Of a DNA stretch of 64,000 nt, positions 34,349 through 43,483 are shown in pieces. The stretch comes from Massilia sp. NR 4-1 (GTDB lineage Bacteria > Pseudomonadota > Gammaproteobacteria > Burkholderiales > Burkholderiaceae_D), in the NCBI RefSeq assembly GCF_001191005.1, contig NZ_CP012201.1:3782001-3846000 (forward strand), given 5' to 3'. The position numbers and the translations under genes are program-made. Position 1 is the first letter of the stretch. Every line of letters starts with the position of its first letter. Below the pieces are notes generated by a model. That model worked only from the letters and a program-made list of their open reading frames with translations. It did not search any database and had not been told where the DNA came from.

Positions 34349-35989
34349 ATGCGCAAGACCCTTCCGGCCCTGCTGGCCGCCCTGTTCCCTGTCCTGAGCC
34401 AGGCCGCTGCGCCGGCGGCCGCGCAGGCCGCGCCCACCGTGCAGGCCGCGCCATTGCGCGCCCACCTGGCCTTCCTCAGCCACGACCTGCTGGAAGGACG
34501 CGGCACCGGCCAGCGCGGCGGCGACCTGGCCGTCAGCTATCTGGAAACCCAGGCCGCCGCCATCGGCCTGCAGCCGCTGGCCGACGGCACCTACCGCCAA
34601 TCGGTGAAGATCGAGGGCAGCAAGCTGCTGCCGGAAAGCTCGGTGCGTTTCGAAGTGGGCGACAAGAGCATCACGCCCATCGCCGGCAAGGACATCGTGT
34701 TCGGCACCGCCAGTGGCCGCAGCAATATCGCCTTCAGCGCGCCGCTGCTGTTCGTCGGCTACGGCGTGCACGCGCCGGAAGAGCGCTGGGACGATTACAA
34801 GGGCCGCGAAGTCAAAGGCAAGATCCTGGTCATGATGGTCAACGACCCGCAGCCCACGGCCGAGGAGCCGGAGCGCTTCGCCGGCAAGGCTTACACCTAC
34901 TACGGCCGCTGGCTCTACAAATTCGAGGAAGCGGCACGGCGCGGCGCGGCCGGCGTGCTGCTGATCCACACCACGCCGTCGGCCTCCTATCCCTGGAGCG
35001 TGCCGGCCAATGGCTTCAGCCACGAACGTTTCCACCTGGCCGGTCCCGGCAACCAGATGGAAGGCTGGCTGCATGAGGACACGGCGCGCGAACTGTTCGC
35101 CGCCGCCGGCCAGGATCTGGACAAGCTGCGCGCCCAGGCCGAGTCGCGCGACTTCCAGCCGGTCGACCTGCGCATCCGTGCCAAGGCCGAACTGCGCAGC
35201 AGCATCCGCCAGGTCGAGCAGTTCAATGTGATCGGCATCGTGCCCGGCAGCGACCCGCAGCTGAAGGAGGAGGCCGTGGTGTATTCGGCGCACTGGGACC
35301 ATCTGGGCGTGGACGAGAATGTGCGCGCAGGCGACCGCAGCGACCATATCTGGAACGGCGCCATCGACAACGCCTCCGGTTCGGCCGCCCTGCTGGCCAT
35401 GGCCGCTGAAGCGGTCAAGCATCCGGCGCGGCGCACGCAAGTGTTCCTGTGGCCGGCGGCCGAGGAACAAGGCCTGCTGGGCAGCGCCGCCTATGTGCGC
35501 AGTCCCGCCGTGCCGCTGGCGAAGACGGCGGCCGACCTGAATCTGGACAGCATGAACTTCGCCGGCCGCACCAAGGACATCGGCGTGGCCGGGGCCGAGC
35601 GCAGCAGCCTGTATGAAACGGCGGGCCAGGTGGCGAAAAAGATGGGCATGAAGCTGGCGCCCACCATCCCCGACCTGTCCGGCGCCTACTTCCGCGCCGA
35701 CCACTTCAACTTCGCCAAGGCCGGCGTACCGGCCTTCAACGTCGGTTCCGCCGTATTCTCCGGCGACGGCCACTTCGAGTTCGCCCACCAGCATGCCGCG
35801 CAGGCCGCCCAGATCGTCGGCTTCAAGCAGCACTACCACCAGGTCACGGACGAATACCAGCCCGGCTGGGACTTGAGCGGCATGCTGCAGCAAGCCCAAT
35901 TCACCTTGAATCTCGGCTACGCCGTCGCCAACACCTCCGCCATGCCGCGCTGGAAAGCCGGCGAAGCCTTCGGCCGCGTCAAACGCTAA
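34349..35989 (+). CDS. Exported M28 family zinc aminopeptidase
   Basis: A 546-residue protein with a signal peptide (MRKTLPALLAALFPVLSQAA). A PA domain-like insert lies around residues 130-300, with the catalytic M28 domain behind it. Metal ligands are readable as YSAHWDHLG (His), NGAIDNASGSAALL (bridging Asp), AAEEQGLLGS (catalytic Glu-Glu), LNLDSMN (Asp) and HYHQVTDEY (final His). It would cleave N-terminal residues from peptides in the periplasm or outside. GGAGAAG precedes the ATG. Ends against a palindromic repeat region shared with the convergent SRPBCC gene. Confidence 0.93.
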   Translation: MRKTLPALLAALFPVLSQAAAPAAAQAAPTVQAAPLRAHLAFLSHDLLEGRGTGQRGGDLAVSYLETQAAAIGLQPLADGTYRQSVKIEGSKLLPESSVRFEVGDKSITPIAGKDIVFGTASGRSNIAFSAPLLFVGYGVHAPEERWDDYKGREVKGKILVMMVNDPQPTAEEPERFAGKAYTYYGRWLYKFEEAARRGAAGVLLIHTTPSASYPWSVPANGFSHERFHLAGPGNQMEGWLHEDTARELFAAAGQDLDKLRAQAESRDFQPVDLRIRAKAELRSSIRQVEQFNVIGIVPGSDPQLKEEAVVYSAHWDHLGVDENVRAGDRSDHIWNGAIDNASGSAALLAMAAEAVKHPARRTQVFLWPAAEEQGLLGSAAYVRSPAVPLAKTAADLNLDSMNFAGRTKDIGVAGAERSSLYETAGQVAKKMGMKLAPTIPDLSGAYFRADHFNFAKAGVPAFNVGSAVFSGDGHFEFAHQHAAQAAQIVGFKQHYHQVTDEYQPGWDLSGMLQQAQFTLNLGYAVANTSAMPRWKAGEAFGRVKR

Positions 35990-35993
35990 AGCC

Positions 35994-36136
35994 GCCACCG
36001 CCGAGTCCGTGTCCACTTTGGTGCCAGGCATCGAAGTGGGCACGGGCTCGTCAGTGGCTCCGGCTTGTCGGTACGGCTGTGTTCGTGTCCGATTTTGGGG
36101 TCTGGCCCCAAAATCGGACACGGGCTCGGCGGTGGG
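35994..36136. repeat. Compound palindromic intergenic repeat
   Basis: The whole gap between two convergent genes is nested palindromes. Outer arms 35994-36014 and 36116-36136 match at 19 of 21 positions. One inner unit (36008-36025 with 36027-36044) matches at 15 of 18 positions. A second inner unit (36084-36100 with 36106-36122, core TCCGATTTTGGGG) is a perfect 17-base-pair stem with loop TCTGG. Likely a bidirectional terminator or a REP-like mobile palindrome. Confidence 0.8.
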
Positions 36137-36137
36137 A

Positions 36138-36551
36138 TTAGGCGCTGAGCTGGCGTTCGAGGTGGTCGAGGGCGGCGCGGTAGAAGTTGCGGAAGATGTC
36201 GACCATGGCTTGCTCGTCGGCGGGGGCGGAGTCGAAGTCGCAGGACCATTCGACCACGCTGCGCCCCGGCCCGGCCGCCGTCACGTCAAGCGTGGCGTAA
36301 TAGCGCGTCACCGGCAGCGGCGAATCGACGATCGAGTAGGTGTAGGTCTGCTCGCTTTCGCTGTAGTACTCCAGCCGTTCGACGATGACGATGCCGTCGC
36401 CTGTCGTCAGGCGCCGCAGGCGGCCGCCCTGCTCCAGCTGGCTGCTGGCGATGGAACCGGTCCACTGTGCCAGGGAATCGAAACCGCTGATGGTTTGCCA
36501 GACTTGCGCCGCCGGCAGATTCAGCGCGGCGCTGATCGATACGATGGACAT
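36138..36551 (-). CDS. SRPBCC (START/Bet v1-like) ligand-binding protein
   Basis: A 137-residue protein of the polyketide-cyclase/Bet v1-like fold: SISAALNLPAAQVWQTISGF at the start, LAQWTGSIASSQLEQGGRLR in the first strands, and a final helix FRNFYRAALDHLERQL. Members bind hydrophobic small molecules or act as cyclases/regulators; no ligand can be assigned. Monocistronic, with its 3' end in the palindromic repeat gap. Confidence 0.88.
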   Translation of the reverse strand: MSIVSISAALNLPAAQVWQTISGFDSLAQWTGSIASSQLEQGGRLRRLTTGDGIVIVERLEYYSESEQTYTYSIVDSPLPVTRYYATLDVTAAGPGRSVVEWSCDFDSAPADEQAMVDIFRNFYRAALDHLERQLSA

Positions 36552-36633
36552 GCTTGCTCCTGTAAGCGTGAAATTTCGAGGACGCTAACATTAGCATATT
36601 AACAATCACGCTGCGCGTCCGCCCTCCAAAATT

Positions 36634-39498
36634 TCAGATGGCCTGGCCCAGCATGCGGTCGGCCTGCGCGCCGCGTTCGGCCGCCTGGCGCGCCTCGTGC
36701 GCGTCCAGCACCGCCAGGAAGTCGGCGGCCGGCACCGGGCGGCTGAAGTAATAGCCCTGCATCTGCTGGCAGCCGTGCTGGCGCAGGAAGTCGAGCTGCT
36801 GGCGGGTTTCCACGCCTTCCGAGATCACCTCCAGTTTCAGGTTGCTAGCCAGGGCGATGATGGTCATCACGATGGCCGCGTCGTCGGCGTTCTCGGTGAC
36901 GTCGCGCACGAAGGTCTGGTCGATCTTCAGCACGTCGATGGCGAAGCGCTTCAAATGCGCCAGGCTGGAATAGCCGGTGCCGAAATCGTCGATCGCCAGT
37001 TTCACGCCCAGTTTCTTCAATTCGTGCATGACGCTGATGGCATGCTCGATATCGTTCATCACCTGGCTCTCGGTCAGCTCCAGCTCCAGGCAGTGCGGCG
37101 CCAGGCCGGTTTCGGCCAGCGCCGCCGCCACCGACTGCACGAAATCCTGCTCCGCCATCTGGCGCGCCGACACATTCACCGCCACGCGCAGCTCGCCCTT
37201 GCCCAGCCGCTGCCAGGCCAGGGCCTGGGCGCAAGCGGTGCGCAGCACCCAGGCGCCGAGCGGCACGATCAAGCCGGTTTCCTCGGCCAGCGGAATGAAG
37301 CGGTTGGGCGCCACCATGCCCAGCTCCGGATGCTGCCAGCGCACCAGCGCTTCCATGCCCACGATGCGGCCGCAGGCGATGTCGACCTGGGGCTGGTAGT
37401 GCAGCACGAATTCGCGCCGCTCCAGCGCCTGGCGCAGCGCGCCTTCGATCAGCAGGCGCTCGCCGAGCTGCTCGTTGAGGGCCGCCGTGTAGAACTGGTA
37501 GTTGTTGCCGCCCATTTCCTTGGCGCGGTACATGGCGATGTCGGCGCGCTCCATCAGGATGCCGGGATCGGCGCTGTCGGCCGGATAGACGGCGATGCCG
37601 GCGCTGCCGCTGAGGAAAATTTCGGCCTCGTCCAGCAGCAGCGGCGCGGCCAGCGCTTCCAGCACGCGCTGCACCTGCTCCGCGCGCGGCGTCAGCGTGC
37701 CGTGTTCGGGCAGCAGCATCAGCGCGAACTCGTCGCCGCCGATGCGCGCCACCGTGTCCACCGGGCGCACGGCCTGCTGCAGGCGCTGCGCCACCGCCTG
37801 CAGCAGGCGGTCGCCGCCCTTGTGGCCCAGATGGCTGTTGGTGAACTTGAAGCGGTCCAGGTCGAGCGACACCAGCCACAGCGAATGGCGCTTGCGCGCC
37901 GAGTGGGTGATGGTCTGGCGCAGGCGGTCCTGCAGCAGCAGGCGGTTGGGCAGGCCGGTCAGCGCGTCGTGCATGGACTGGTGGTGCAGCTCGGACTCGT
38001 AGGCCTTCATGGCCGTGATGTCGTGCTGGATCGAGACATAGTGCGTGACCGTGCCCTGCTCGTCGCGCACCGGCGAGATGTAGATCTCGTTCCAGAAGGC
38101 CGTGCCGTCCTTGCGGTAGTTGCGCAGGATGGCGTGGCCGTCGCGCTGTTCGCGGATGGCGCTGCGCACCTCGACCGCGCCCGGCTGCTCGGTATCGTCG
38201 CCATGCAGCAGGCGCGGGCTGCGGCCCAGGATCTCGGCCGCGCCATAGCCGGTGATGCGCTCGAAGGCGCAGTTCACGTAGACGGTGGGATTGCCCGGCT
38301 GCGCCGCCGTGATCACCACGGCATTGGTGCTCGACTCGATGGCGCGCTCGCGCAGCAGCAGCTCGCGGTTCAACTCCTTGAGCTGCGCGGTGCGTTCTTC
38401 CACATGGCGCTGGATCACGCGGTTGCGCAGCGACAGGGTGCGCATATAGGCCGCGCCCAGGCATGTCAGCAGCAGGCCCAGGGCCAGGGTCGAGAGCGAA
38501 GCCAGATGGTCGCTCAGCAGCACCTCGTCGCCGGGCGCCGCCGCCACGCGCCAGCTCTGGCCCGCCACGTCGAAGCTTTGCCGCAACGGCGCCGCGCGGC
38601 CCGGATACAGCCAGCGCGGCAGCGTGCCCTGGCCGGACGGCGCCTCGGCCGCCGCATACAGCGGCTGCTCGCGCTGGCCGTTGGCCGCGGCGGCGTACAC
38701 GTTCAGGCTCATGCCCTGGTTGGGACGCAGGCCGGCCGCTTCGAACACCTTGCCGATCATATCGGCCGGGCGCAGCACGATGGCCGTCTCGCCGATCACG
38801 GCGGCGCGCCGCTGCGCCAGGCTGGCCAGCTCGGCGCCGTAGCGGTAGACCGGCATCGAGATCACCACGCCCACGCGCGGCTGCGGTCCTTCGACCAGCG
38901 CCACCAGCTGGCCGGCCGCCGGCAGGCCGGTATCGTAGGCATGCTGGCGCACCGCCTCGCCGTGCCCCGGATACAGGGTGTCGAGGCCGAGCGCCATCTC
39001 GTTGCCCTGCAGCGGTTCGAGATAGTCGATCACGCGGTAGCGCGCGCGTTCGCCGGCCGTCACCGCCACGCCATCGCGCATCTCGGTCAGGCGCGCCTCG
39101 GCCTGGAAGCCGCGCAGGCGCGCCTCGAAGGCCGGGCGCTCGGCCGCGTCGATAAAGCGCAGATAGCTGGCGCTCTGCACATAAGGGTAATAGGCCAGCG
39201 TCGGCTGGGTGAAGCGGCGGAATTCCTCGCGGCTCACTTCCATATGGCTGGCGAACAGCTGGTTGACGGCGCGCAGGCTGCCGATGGCATTGTCCACGCC
39301 CTCCTTCAGCGCCCACAGGCGCACATGGGCGCGCTGCTGGAACGCCAGCTCCAGCTTGTCCTGCTCCAGCCGGCTGATGCCGGCAAACAGCAAGCCCGTC
39401 AGGCTCAGGCCCGACAGCAGGACCAGGGTGACCGGACGCGGCCAGCCAGATTTGCCTGGGGCTCGGACAGGGGGCGCGGATGGAATGGTGTCGCTCAT
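36634..39498 (-). CDS. Membrane CHASE-PAS-GGDEF-EAL c-di-GMP protein
   Basis: A 954-residue sensor. TM1 is near 22-42, a periplasmic CHASE domain about 60-320 (for example ALGLDTLYPGHGEAVRQ), TM2 about 333-353, and PAS about 385-500 without the LOV cysteine. The GGDEF domain has an intact GGDEF and an RxxD inhibitory site (RPVD, five residues upstream). The EAL domain has GMEALVRW, NVSARQ, LELTES, DDFGTGYSSL, KIDQTF and SEGVET, so all catalytic residues are present and phosphodiesterase activity is expected. The GGDEF half may be active or act as a GTP sensor. Signal unknown. Confidence 0.95.
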   Translation of the reverse strand: MSDTIPSAPPVRAPGKSGWPRPVTLVLLSGLSLTGLLFAGISRLEQDKLELAFQQRAHVRLWALKEGVDNAIGSLRAVNQLFASHMEVSREEFRRFTQPTLAYYPYVQSASYLRFIDAAERPAFEARLRGFQAEARLTEMRDGVAVTAGERARYRVIDYLEPLQGNEMALGLDTLYPGHGEAVRQHAYDTGLPAAGQLVALVEGPQPRVGVVISMPVYRYGAELASLAQRRAAVIGETAIVLRPADMIGKVFEAAGLRPNQGMSLNVYAAAANGQREQPLYAAAEAPSGQGTLPRWLYPGRAAPLRQSFDVAGQSWRVAAAPGDEVLLSDHLASLSTLALGLLLTCLGAAYMRTLSLRNRVIQRHVEERTAQLKELNRELLLRERAIESSTNAVVITAAQPGNPTVYVNCAFERITGYGAAEILGRSPRLLHGDDTEQPGAVEVRSAIREQRDGHAILRNYRKDGTAFWNEIYISPVRDEQGTVTHYVSIQHDITAMKAYESELHHQSMHDALTGLPNRLLLQDRLRQTITHSARKRHSLWLVSLDLDRFKFTNSHLGHKGGDRLLQAVAQRLQQAVRPVDTVARIGGDEFALMLLPEHGTLTPRAEQVQRVLEALAAPLLLDEAEIFLSGSAGIAVYPADSADPGILMERADIAMYRAKEMGGNNYQFYTAALNEQLGERLLIEGALRQALERREFVLHYQPQVDIACGRIVGMEALVRWQHPELGMVAPNRFIPLAEETGLIVPLGAWVLRTACAQALAWQRLGKGELRVAVNVSARQMAEQDFVQSVAAALAETGLAPHCLELELTESQVMNDIEHAISVMHELKKLGVKLAIDDFGTGYSSLAHLKRFAIDVLKIDQTFVRDVTENADDAAIVMTIIALASNLKLEVISEGVETRQQLDFLRQHGCQQMQGYYFSRPVPAADFLAVLDAHEARQAAERGAQADRMLGQAI

Positions 39499-39779
39499 CT
39501 AAAACAAGGGAAAACACCAGATTAGCATGGATTGGCCGCCTTACCCGGCCGCGCTGGCCCGGCCTTCCCCGATCGCGGCACTTTTTCGCCGTGCCGTGTT
39601 TCATATACCACATAGCAACTTCGTGTATTACAGGGAAAGATCGCGCGCGGCGCGGCGGCGCATCACGGCCCGGTCCGGCCGGCTCCGCCTGCGTTGCGCC
39701 ACCCCGCCGGCACGCGGCATATACTGGGTTTCCCCGCGCCGGGGGCGCCGGCGCAAGCGAGCATGAGGAGGAGGCAAGC

Positions 39780-40232
39780 ATGGAAAAAACCTGGATCGTG
39801 GTAGCCAACAACAGCCGCGCGCGCATCTTCCAGCTGGGCGAGCCGCACGCCGCGCTGCTGGAAATCGAAGACCTGGCCAATCCCCTCGGCCGCGCCGACA
39901 ACAAGCAGCTTGCCAGCGACGGCGAGGGCCGTTTCGGCGGTCCCGCGGGCCAGAGCCATACCGCGCCCGGCCAGGAAGAGCCGGTGGCGCATGAGGTGCG
40001 CCTGTTCGCGCGCAGCATCGGCGAGCGGCTGGAGCTGGCGCGCGGCGCCAACCGCTACCAGCATCTGTGCCTGATCGCCGCGCCCAAATTCCTCGGCCTG
40101 CTGCGCGAAAACATCCATGGCTCCACGCGCAAGCTGGTGCAGGCCGAACTGGCGCGCAATATCGCCAGCTTCAGCCTGCAGGACATCGAGGAATGCGTGG
40201 CGGCGCTGGGCCTGCGCCGCGCGCTGGCCTGA
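39780..40232 (+). CDS. Host attachment family protein
   Basis: A 150-residue protein with the family start MEKTWIVVANNSRARIFQLG, the middle RADNKQLASDGEGRFGG, and the end RYQHLCLIAAPKFLGLLREN. The family (Pfam Host_attach) is named after a plant-attachment locus, but its biochemical role is unknown; the fold resembles release-factor eRF1 domain 3. GAGGAGGAGG lies 6 bases before the ATG. It leads a plus-strand run of four genes with short gaps. Confidence 0.88.
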   Translation: MEKTWIVVANNSRARIFQLGEPHAALLEIEDLANPLGRADNKQLASDGEGRFGGPAGQSHTAPGQEEPVAHEVRLFARSIGERLELARGANRYQHLCLIAAPKFLGLLRENIHGSTRKLVQAELARNIASFSLQDIEECVAALGLRRALA

Positions 40233-40270
40233 GCTGTCATCCGGTTCCCGCAAGCTCTTGAGGAGGCAGC

Positions 40271-40969
40271 ATGGACGGCAGCAGCAAGTGGATCGATATC
40301 GCAGTGGACGATGGCAGCTTCGGCGCCTACCTGGCCTTGCCGCGCGGCGGCGCCGGACCGGGCATCGTGCTGCTGCAGGAGATTTTCGGCGTCAACGCCC
40401 ATATCCGCAGCGTGGCCGAGCAGTATGCGGCGGACGGCTATGTGGTGCTGGCGCCCGACCTGTTCTGGCGCCAGCGGCCGCGCGTGGAGCTGGGCTATGA
40501 CGACGCCAGCTGGGCGCAGGCGGCGCAATACATGCAGCAGGCGGACCTGGTCCAGGCCCAGCAGGATATCGGCGCCACGGCCGCCGTGCTGCGCGGCCTG
40601 CCCGGCGTCGGCGCCAAGATCGGCGCGCTCGGCTTCTGCTTCGGCGGCCGGCTCGCCTACCTGGCGGCGGCGAACGGCGACGTCGACGCCGCCATCGCCT
40701 ATTACGGCGGCCGCATCCAGCAACACCTGGAGCGTGCCGGCGATATCCGCATCCCGCTGCTGATGCATTTCGGCGGCAGGGACGCGCATATCCCGCCCGA
40801 GGCGGTGCGCAGCATCGCCCACGCTTTCGACGAACGCGAGCATGTGGCCATCCATCTCTACCAGGAGGCCGAACACGGCTTCAACTGCTCGCACCGGGCC
40901 AGCTACCACCAGCGCTCGGCGGCCCTGGCCCATGGCGAAAGCCTGATCTTCCTCGGCGAGCATCTCTAA
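40271..40969 (+). CDS. Dienelactone hydrolase family protein
   Basis: A 232-residue hydrolase. The nucleophile is Cys in GFCFGGRLAYL (about 122), with Asp in HFGGRDAHIP and His in EAEHGFNC completing the Cys-Asp-His triad of dienelactone hydrolases. QEIFGVNAHIRSVAEQYAAD is the usual N-terminal motif. No aromatic-degradation gene is adjacent, so the natural substrate is open. TGAGGAGG precedes the ATG. Confidence 0.93.
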   Translation: MDGSSKWIDIAVDDGSFGAYLALPRGGAGPGIVLLQEIFGVNAHIRSVAEQYAADGYVVLAPDLFWRQRPRVELGYDDASWAQAAQYMQQADLVQAQQDIGATAAVLRGLPGVGAKIGALGFCFGGRLAYLAAANGDVDAAIAYYGGRIQQHLERAGDIRIPLLMHFGGRDAHIPPEAVRSIAHAFDEREHVAIHLYQEAEHGFNCSHRASYHQRSAALAHGESLIFLGEHL

Positions 40970-41042
40970 AGGCAGGCTGCGGCGCCGTCCCCGCGCTCCG
41001 GGACGCGCCGCTCCACGACACGGAGCGGATACGGAGGTTGTC

Positions 41043-42266
41043 ATGCGCAAGCTGTTCTCTTCCGCTGCTCTTGGCCTGCTGGCACTGGGCGCCGCCTGCG
41101 GCGGCGGTTCCGGCGGCGGTTCCGGTCCCGGTCCCGGTGCCACCGCCGACGCCATGCCGCCCGCCGCGGCGCCGGCGCCGCTGCCCGCCGCGCTGAGCCT
41201 GGGCTTGCGCGAGGTGGCCGCCGGCCTGAGCCAGCCCATCCTGCTGACCGCGCCGGCCGGCGACAGCCGCCAGTTCATCGTCGAGCGGCCGGGCCGCATC
41301 CGCGTGCTGGAAAACGGCAGCCTGCTGGTCAAGCCCCTGCTCGACATCAGCGCCCAGACCACCACCGACGGCGAGCGCGGCCTGCTGTCGCTGGCCTTCC
41401 ATCCCGAGTTCGCGCGCAATGGCCGCTTCTATGTGTACTACACCGACCGCAGCGGCAATATCGCCATCGACCGCTTCACCATGTCGGCCGATCCCTATGT
41501 GGCCGACCCGCAGTCGCAGACGCGCGTGCTGAGCATCGGCCATCCCACCTATAGCAACCACAATGGCGGCCTGCTGGCCTTCGGGCCGGACGGCTTCCTG
41601 TATATCGGCACCGGCGATGGCGGCGGTGGCGGCGATCCGAACCGCAATGCGCAGAATCCCGAAAGCATGCTGGGCAAGTTGCTGCGGCTCGACGTCGACA
41701 GCGGCCTGTCCACGGCGTACAAGGTGCCATCGGATAATCCCTACGCCGGCCAGAGCGGCAAGCGCGGCGAAATCTGGGCGCTCGGGCTGCGCAATCCCTG
41801 GCGCTTCGCCTTCGACGGCACCAGCCGCCAGCTGTATATCGCCGACGTCGGCCAGGGCCAGCGCGAGGAAGTCGATATCGCTTCCATCGCGACCGGCGGC
41901 AACAACTATGGCTGGCCCATCATGGAAGGCAGCGCCTGCTACAACGCCGCCAGCTGCGCCAGCGCCGGGCTGGTGCGGCCGGCCTTCGAATACACCCATG
42001 GCAGCGCGGGCGCCAACGGCTGCTCCATCACGGGCGGCTATGTCTACCGCGGCGCGGCCATACCCGAACTGGCGGGACGCTACTTCTACTCCGACTACTG
42101 CAAGGGCTTCCTCAAGAGTTTCCTCTACAGCGGCGGCACGGTCAGCGAGCAGCGCGACTGGGGTATTGCCAATGTCGGCAATGTGCTGTCCTTCGGCCAG
42201 GATGCCCAGGGCGAGCTGTATGTGCTGGTGGGCGGCGGCAAGGTTTACAAGCTCGTGCGGCAATAG
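41043..42266 (+). CDS. PQQ-dependent sugar dehydrogenase-like lipoprotein
   Basis: A 407-residue protein with a lipoprotein signal: hydrophobic stretch then LGAAC, so acylation at about Cys19, followed by a Gly/Ser-rich linker. The six-bladed propeller of soluble aldose (GSDH/Asd) dehydrogenases is indicated by LLSLAFHPEFARNGRFYVYY, NHNGGLLAFGPDGFLYIGTG and GEIWALGLRNPWRFAFDG. PQQ binding and calcium use are known for the family and assumed here. It would oxidise aldose sugars at the periplasmic face. Confidence 0.92.
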   Translation: MRKLFSSAALGLLALGAACGGGSGGGSGPGPGATADAMPPAAAPAPLPAALSLGLREVAAGLSQPILLTAPAGDSRQFIVERPGRIRVLENGSLLVKPLLDISAQTTTDGERGLLSLAFHPEFARNGRFYVYYTDRSGNIAIDRFTMSADPYVADPQSQTRVLSIGHPTYSNHNGGLLAFGPDGFLYIGTGDGGGGGDPNRNAQNPESMLGKLLRLDVDSGLSTAYKVPSDNPYAGQSGKRGEIWALGLRNPWRFAFDGTSRQLYIADVGQGQREEVDIASIATGGNNYGWPIMEGSACYNAASCASAGLVRPAFEYTHGSAGANGCSITGGYVYRGAAIPELAGRYFYSDYCKGFLKSFLYSGGTVSEQRDWGIANVGNVLSFGQDAQGELYVLVGGGKVYKLVRQ

Positions 42267-42303
42267 GGCTACAATAAAGTTTTGCACTCGCGAACAAGCA
42301 GCC

Positions 42304-42747
42304 ATGGCACGACTGAAACTAGAATTCCCCGAAGACCAGTTTTGTTTTTCCACCCAGCTTACGGTACGCGTCACCGACATCAATGCCGCCAACCACCTCG
42401 GCAACGATTCGATGATTTCCATGATTTCGGAAGCGCGGGCGCGCTTCCTGTTTGACTTCGGCGTGCAGGAAACCGAGGGCGACGGCACCGGCATCATCGT
42501 CACCGACCTCGCCACCACCTACCGCGCCGAAGGCCATGCCCGCGACCAGCTGCTGTTCGAAGTCGGCGTCATGGACTTCAACAAATACGGCGGCGACATC
42601 ACCTTCCGCATCACCCGTCCGCAGGACCAGGTGCTGGTGGCGATGGCCAAATCCGGCTTCGTCTTCTTCAACTACAAGCTCAGCCAGGTCGTCCCCATGC
42701 CCGACGAGTTCCGCGCCAAATTCCCCCGCGTCAACTGGATCGACTAA
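42304..42747 (+). CDS. Hot-dog fold acyl-CoA thioesterase
   Basis: A 147-residue thioesterase of the 4HBT/YbgC-like hot-dog family: a beta strand TQLTVRVTDINAANHLGNDS with D-x-N-x-x-x-H-L-x-N, then the central helix ISMISEARARFLFDFGV. Closing strands are LLFEVGVMDFNKYGGDITFR. Acceptor specificity is not clear. It lies 37 bases after the sugar dehydrogenase gene. Palindromic repeat copy 3 lies just past its stop. Confidence 0.88.
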   Translation: MARLKLEFPEDQFCFSTQLTVRVTDINAANHLGNDSMISMISEARARFLFDFGVQETEGDGTGIIVTDLATTYRAEGHARDQLLFEVGVMDFNKYGGDITFRITRPQDQVLVAMAKSGFVFFNYKLSQVVPMPDEFRAKFPRVNWID

Positions 42748-42766
42748 GCCTTTCGCCCATCAAACC

Positions 42767-42817
42767 ATGTCCGGCCATGGTGCCGGGCGGGGCCGCCGAG
42801 ACACCAGGGTCGGACAT
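42767..42817. repeat. GC-rich palindromic intergenic repeat, copy 3
   Basis: Inverted repeat with 18-base arms at 42767-42784 and 42800-42817 (ATGTCCGGCCATGGTGCC on the left), 15 of 18 matching, with a GC-rich loop. It sits between the convergent thioesterase and DUF3016 genes and resembles the copy at 6189-6240 in both arms and loop. Confidence 0.75.
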
Positions 42818-42838
42818 TCCTTGCGATAGCTCCAAGGC

Positions 42839-43336
42839 TTATTTTTTGCTGAGCTTGGACTCGGTGAAGGTGGCTTGGAACCAGTCGTCCAGCATCTGCT
42901 TTTCGTAGCGCAGGGAGTCGCCTTCGGAGTAGCGGTTCAGGCGCTGGATGTAGTTCATGTTGCTGAGCTGGCTATCCCCGCTGCGCAGCACCTTGCCGTC
43001 CGCTTCCAGGCTGTAATGCAGGGCCATATGGGGCCAGTCGGCGCCGCCGTTCAGGATGCGGATGTCTTCGATGCGGCGCGCCGGTTCCAGGCGCCCGGCC
43101 AGGTCGATATCGTTGACCTCGATTTTCAGGCTTTGGCCGGCCGGCAAGCCTTGGGCCAGCTTGACGAAGTGTTCGCGCAAGTCTTTCAGGATCAGCGCGC
43201 GGTCGCGCTCCATGCGCGGCATGTCGTTATAGCTTTCCGGCTTGATGAAATTGACCGTGACCTCGGCGGCGGAGGCGGCCGAAGCGGCCAGCAGTAGCAG
43301 CGCCGCGGCCAGGGCGTGACGGGCGTGGAGTCGCAT
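42839..43336 (-). CDS. Exported DUF3016 protein
   Basis: A 165-residue protein with a signal peptide (LAAALLLLAASAASA, cleavage before AEVTVN). The mature part shows the DUF3016 pattern: VNFIKPESYNDMPR, LILKDLREHFVKLAQGLPAG, EVNDIDLAGRLEP, and the end DDWFQATFTESKL. The domain is periplasmic and of unknown function. Monocistronic; the minus-strand PhoX gene upstream has its own terminator. Confidence 0.88.
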   Translation of the reverse strand: MRLHARHALAAALLLLAASAASAAEVTVNFIKPESYNDMPRMERDRALILKDLREHFVKLAQGLPAGQSLKIEVNDIDLAGRLEPARRIEDIRILNGGADWPHMALHYSLEADGKVLRSGDSQLSNMNYIQRLNRYSEGDSLRYEKQMLDDWFQATFTESKLSKK

Positions 43337-43430
43337 GATGTTTCCTTTCCGTTCAGAGTATTCTCATTTCACTATACTCTTTTCTGCGCGCGGCCAGGCG
43401 GACTGAAAACTTTGCTTACGAATAAGTACA

Positions 43431-43463
43431 AAAGCCCCGCAAACCGGCGGTTTGCGGGGCTTT
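43431..43463 (-). terminator. Rho-independent terminator of phoX
   Basis: A perfect 15-base-pair stem (43431-43445 with 43449-43463, AAAGCCCCGCAAACC on the plus strand) and 3-base loop, with T residues at the 3' end. It is placed 20 bases beyond the phoX stop. Confidence 0.9.
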
Positions 43464-43483
43464 CCCGGCATTAAAGCCAGCGC

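Noticed and set aside
36697..39525. 942-codon plus-strand ORF opposite the CHASE-PAS-GGDEF-EAL gene
   Set aside because: It is the antisense shadow of a well-supported gene in GC-rich DNA; its product is His/Gln/Arg/Ala-rich with no domain.
39780..40232. Evidence of a phage or plant-attachment locus from the host attachment family name
   Set aside because: The family name is historical; the neighbours are ordinary metabolic genes and there are no phage genes.
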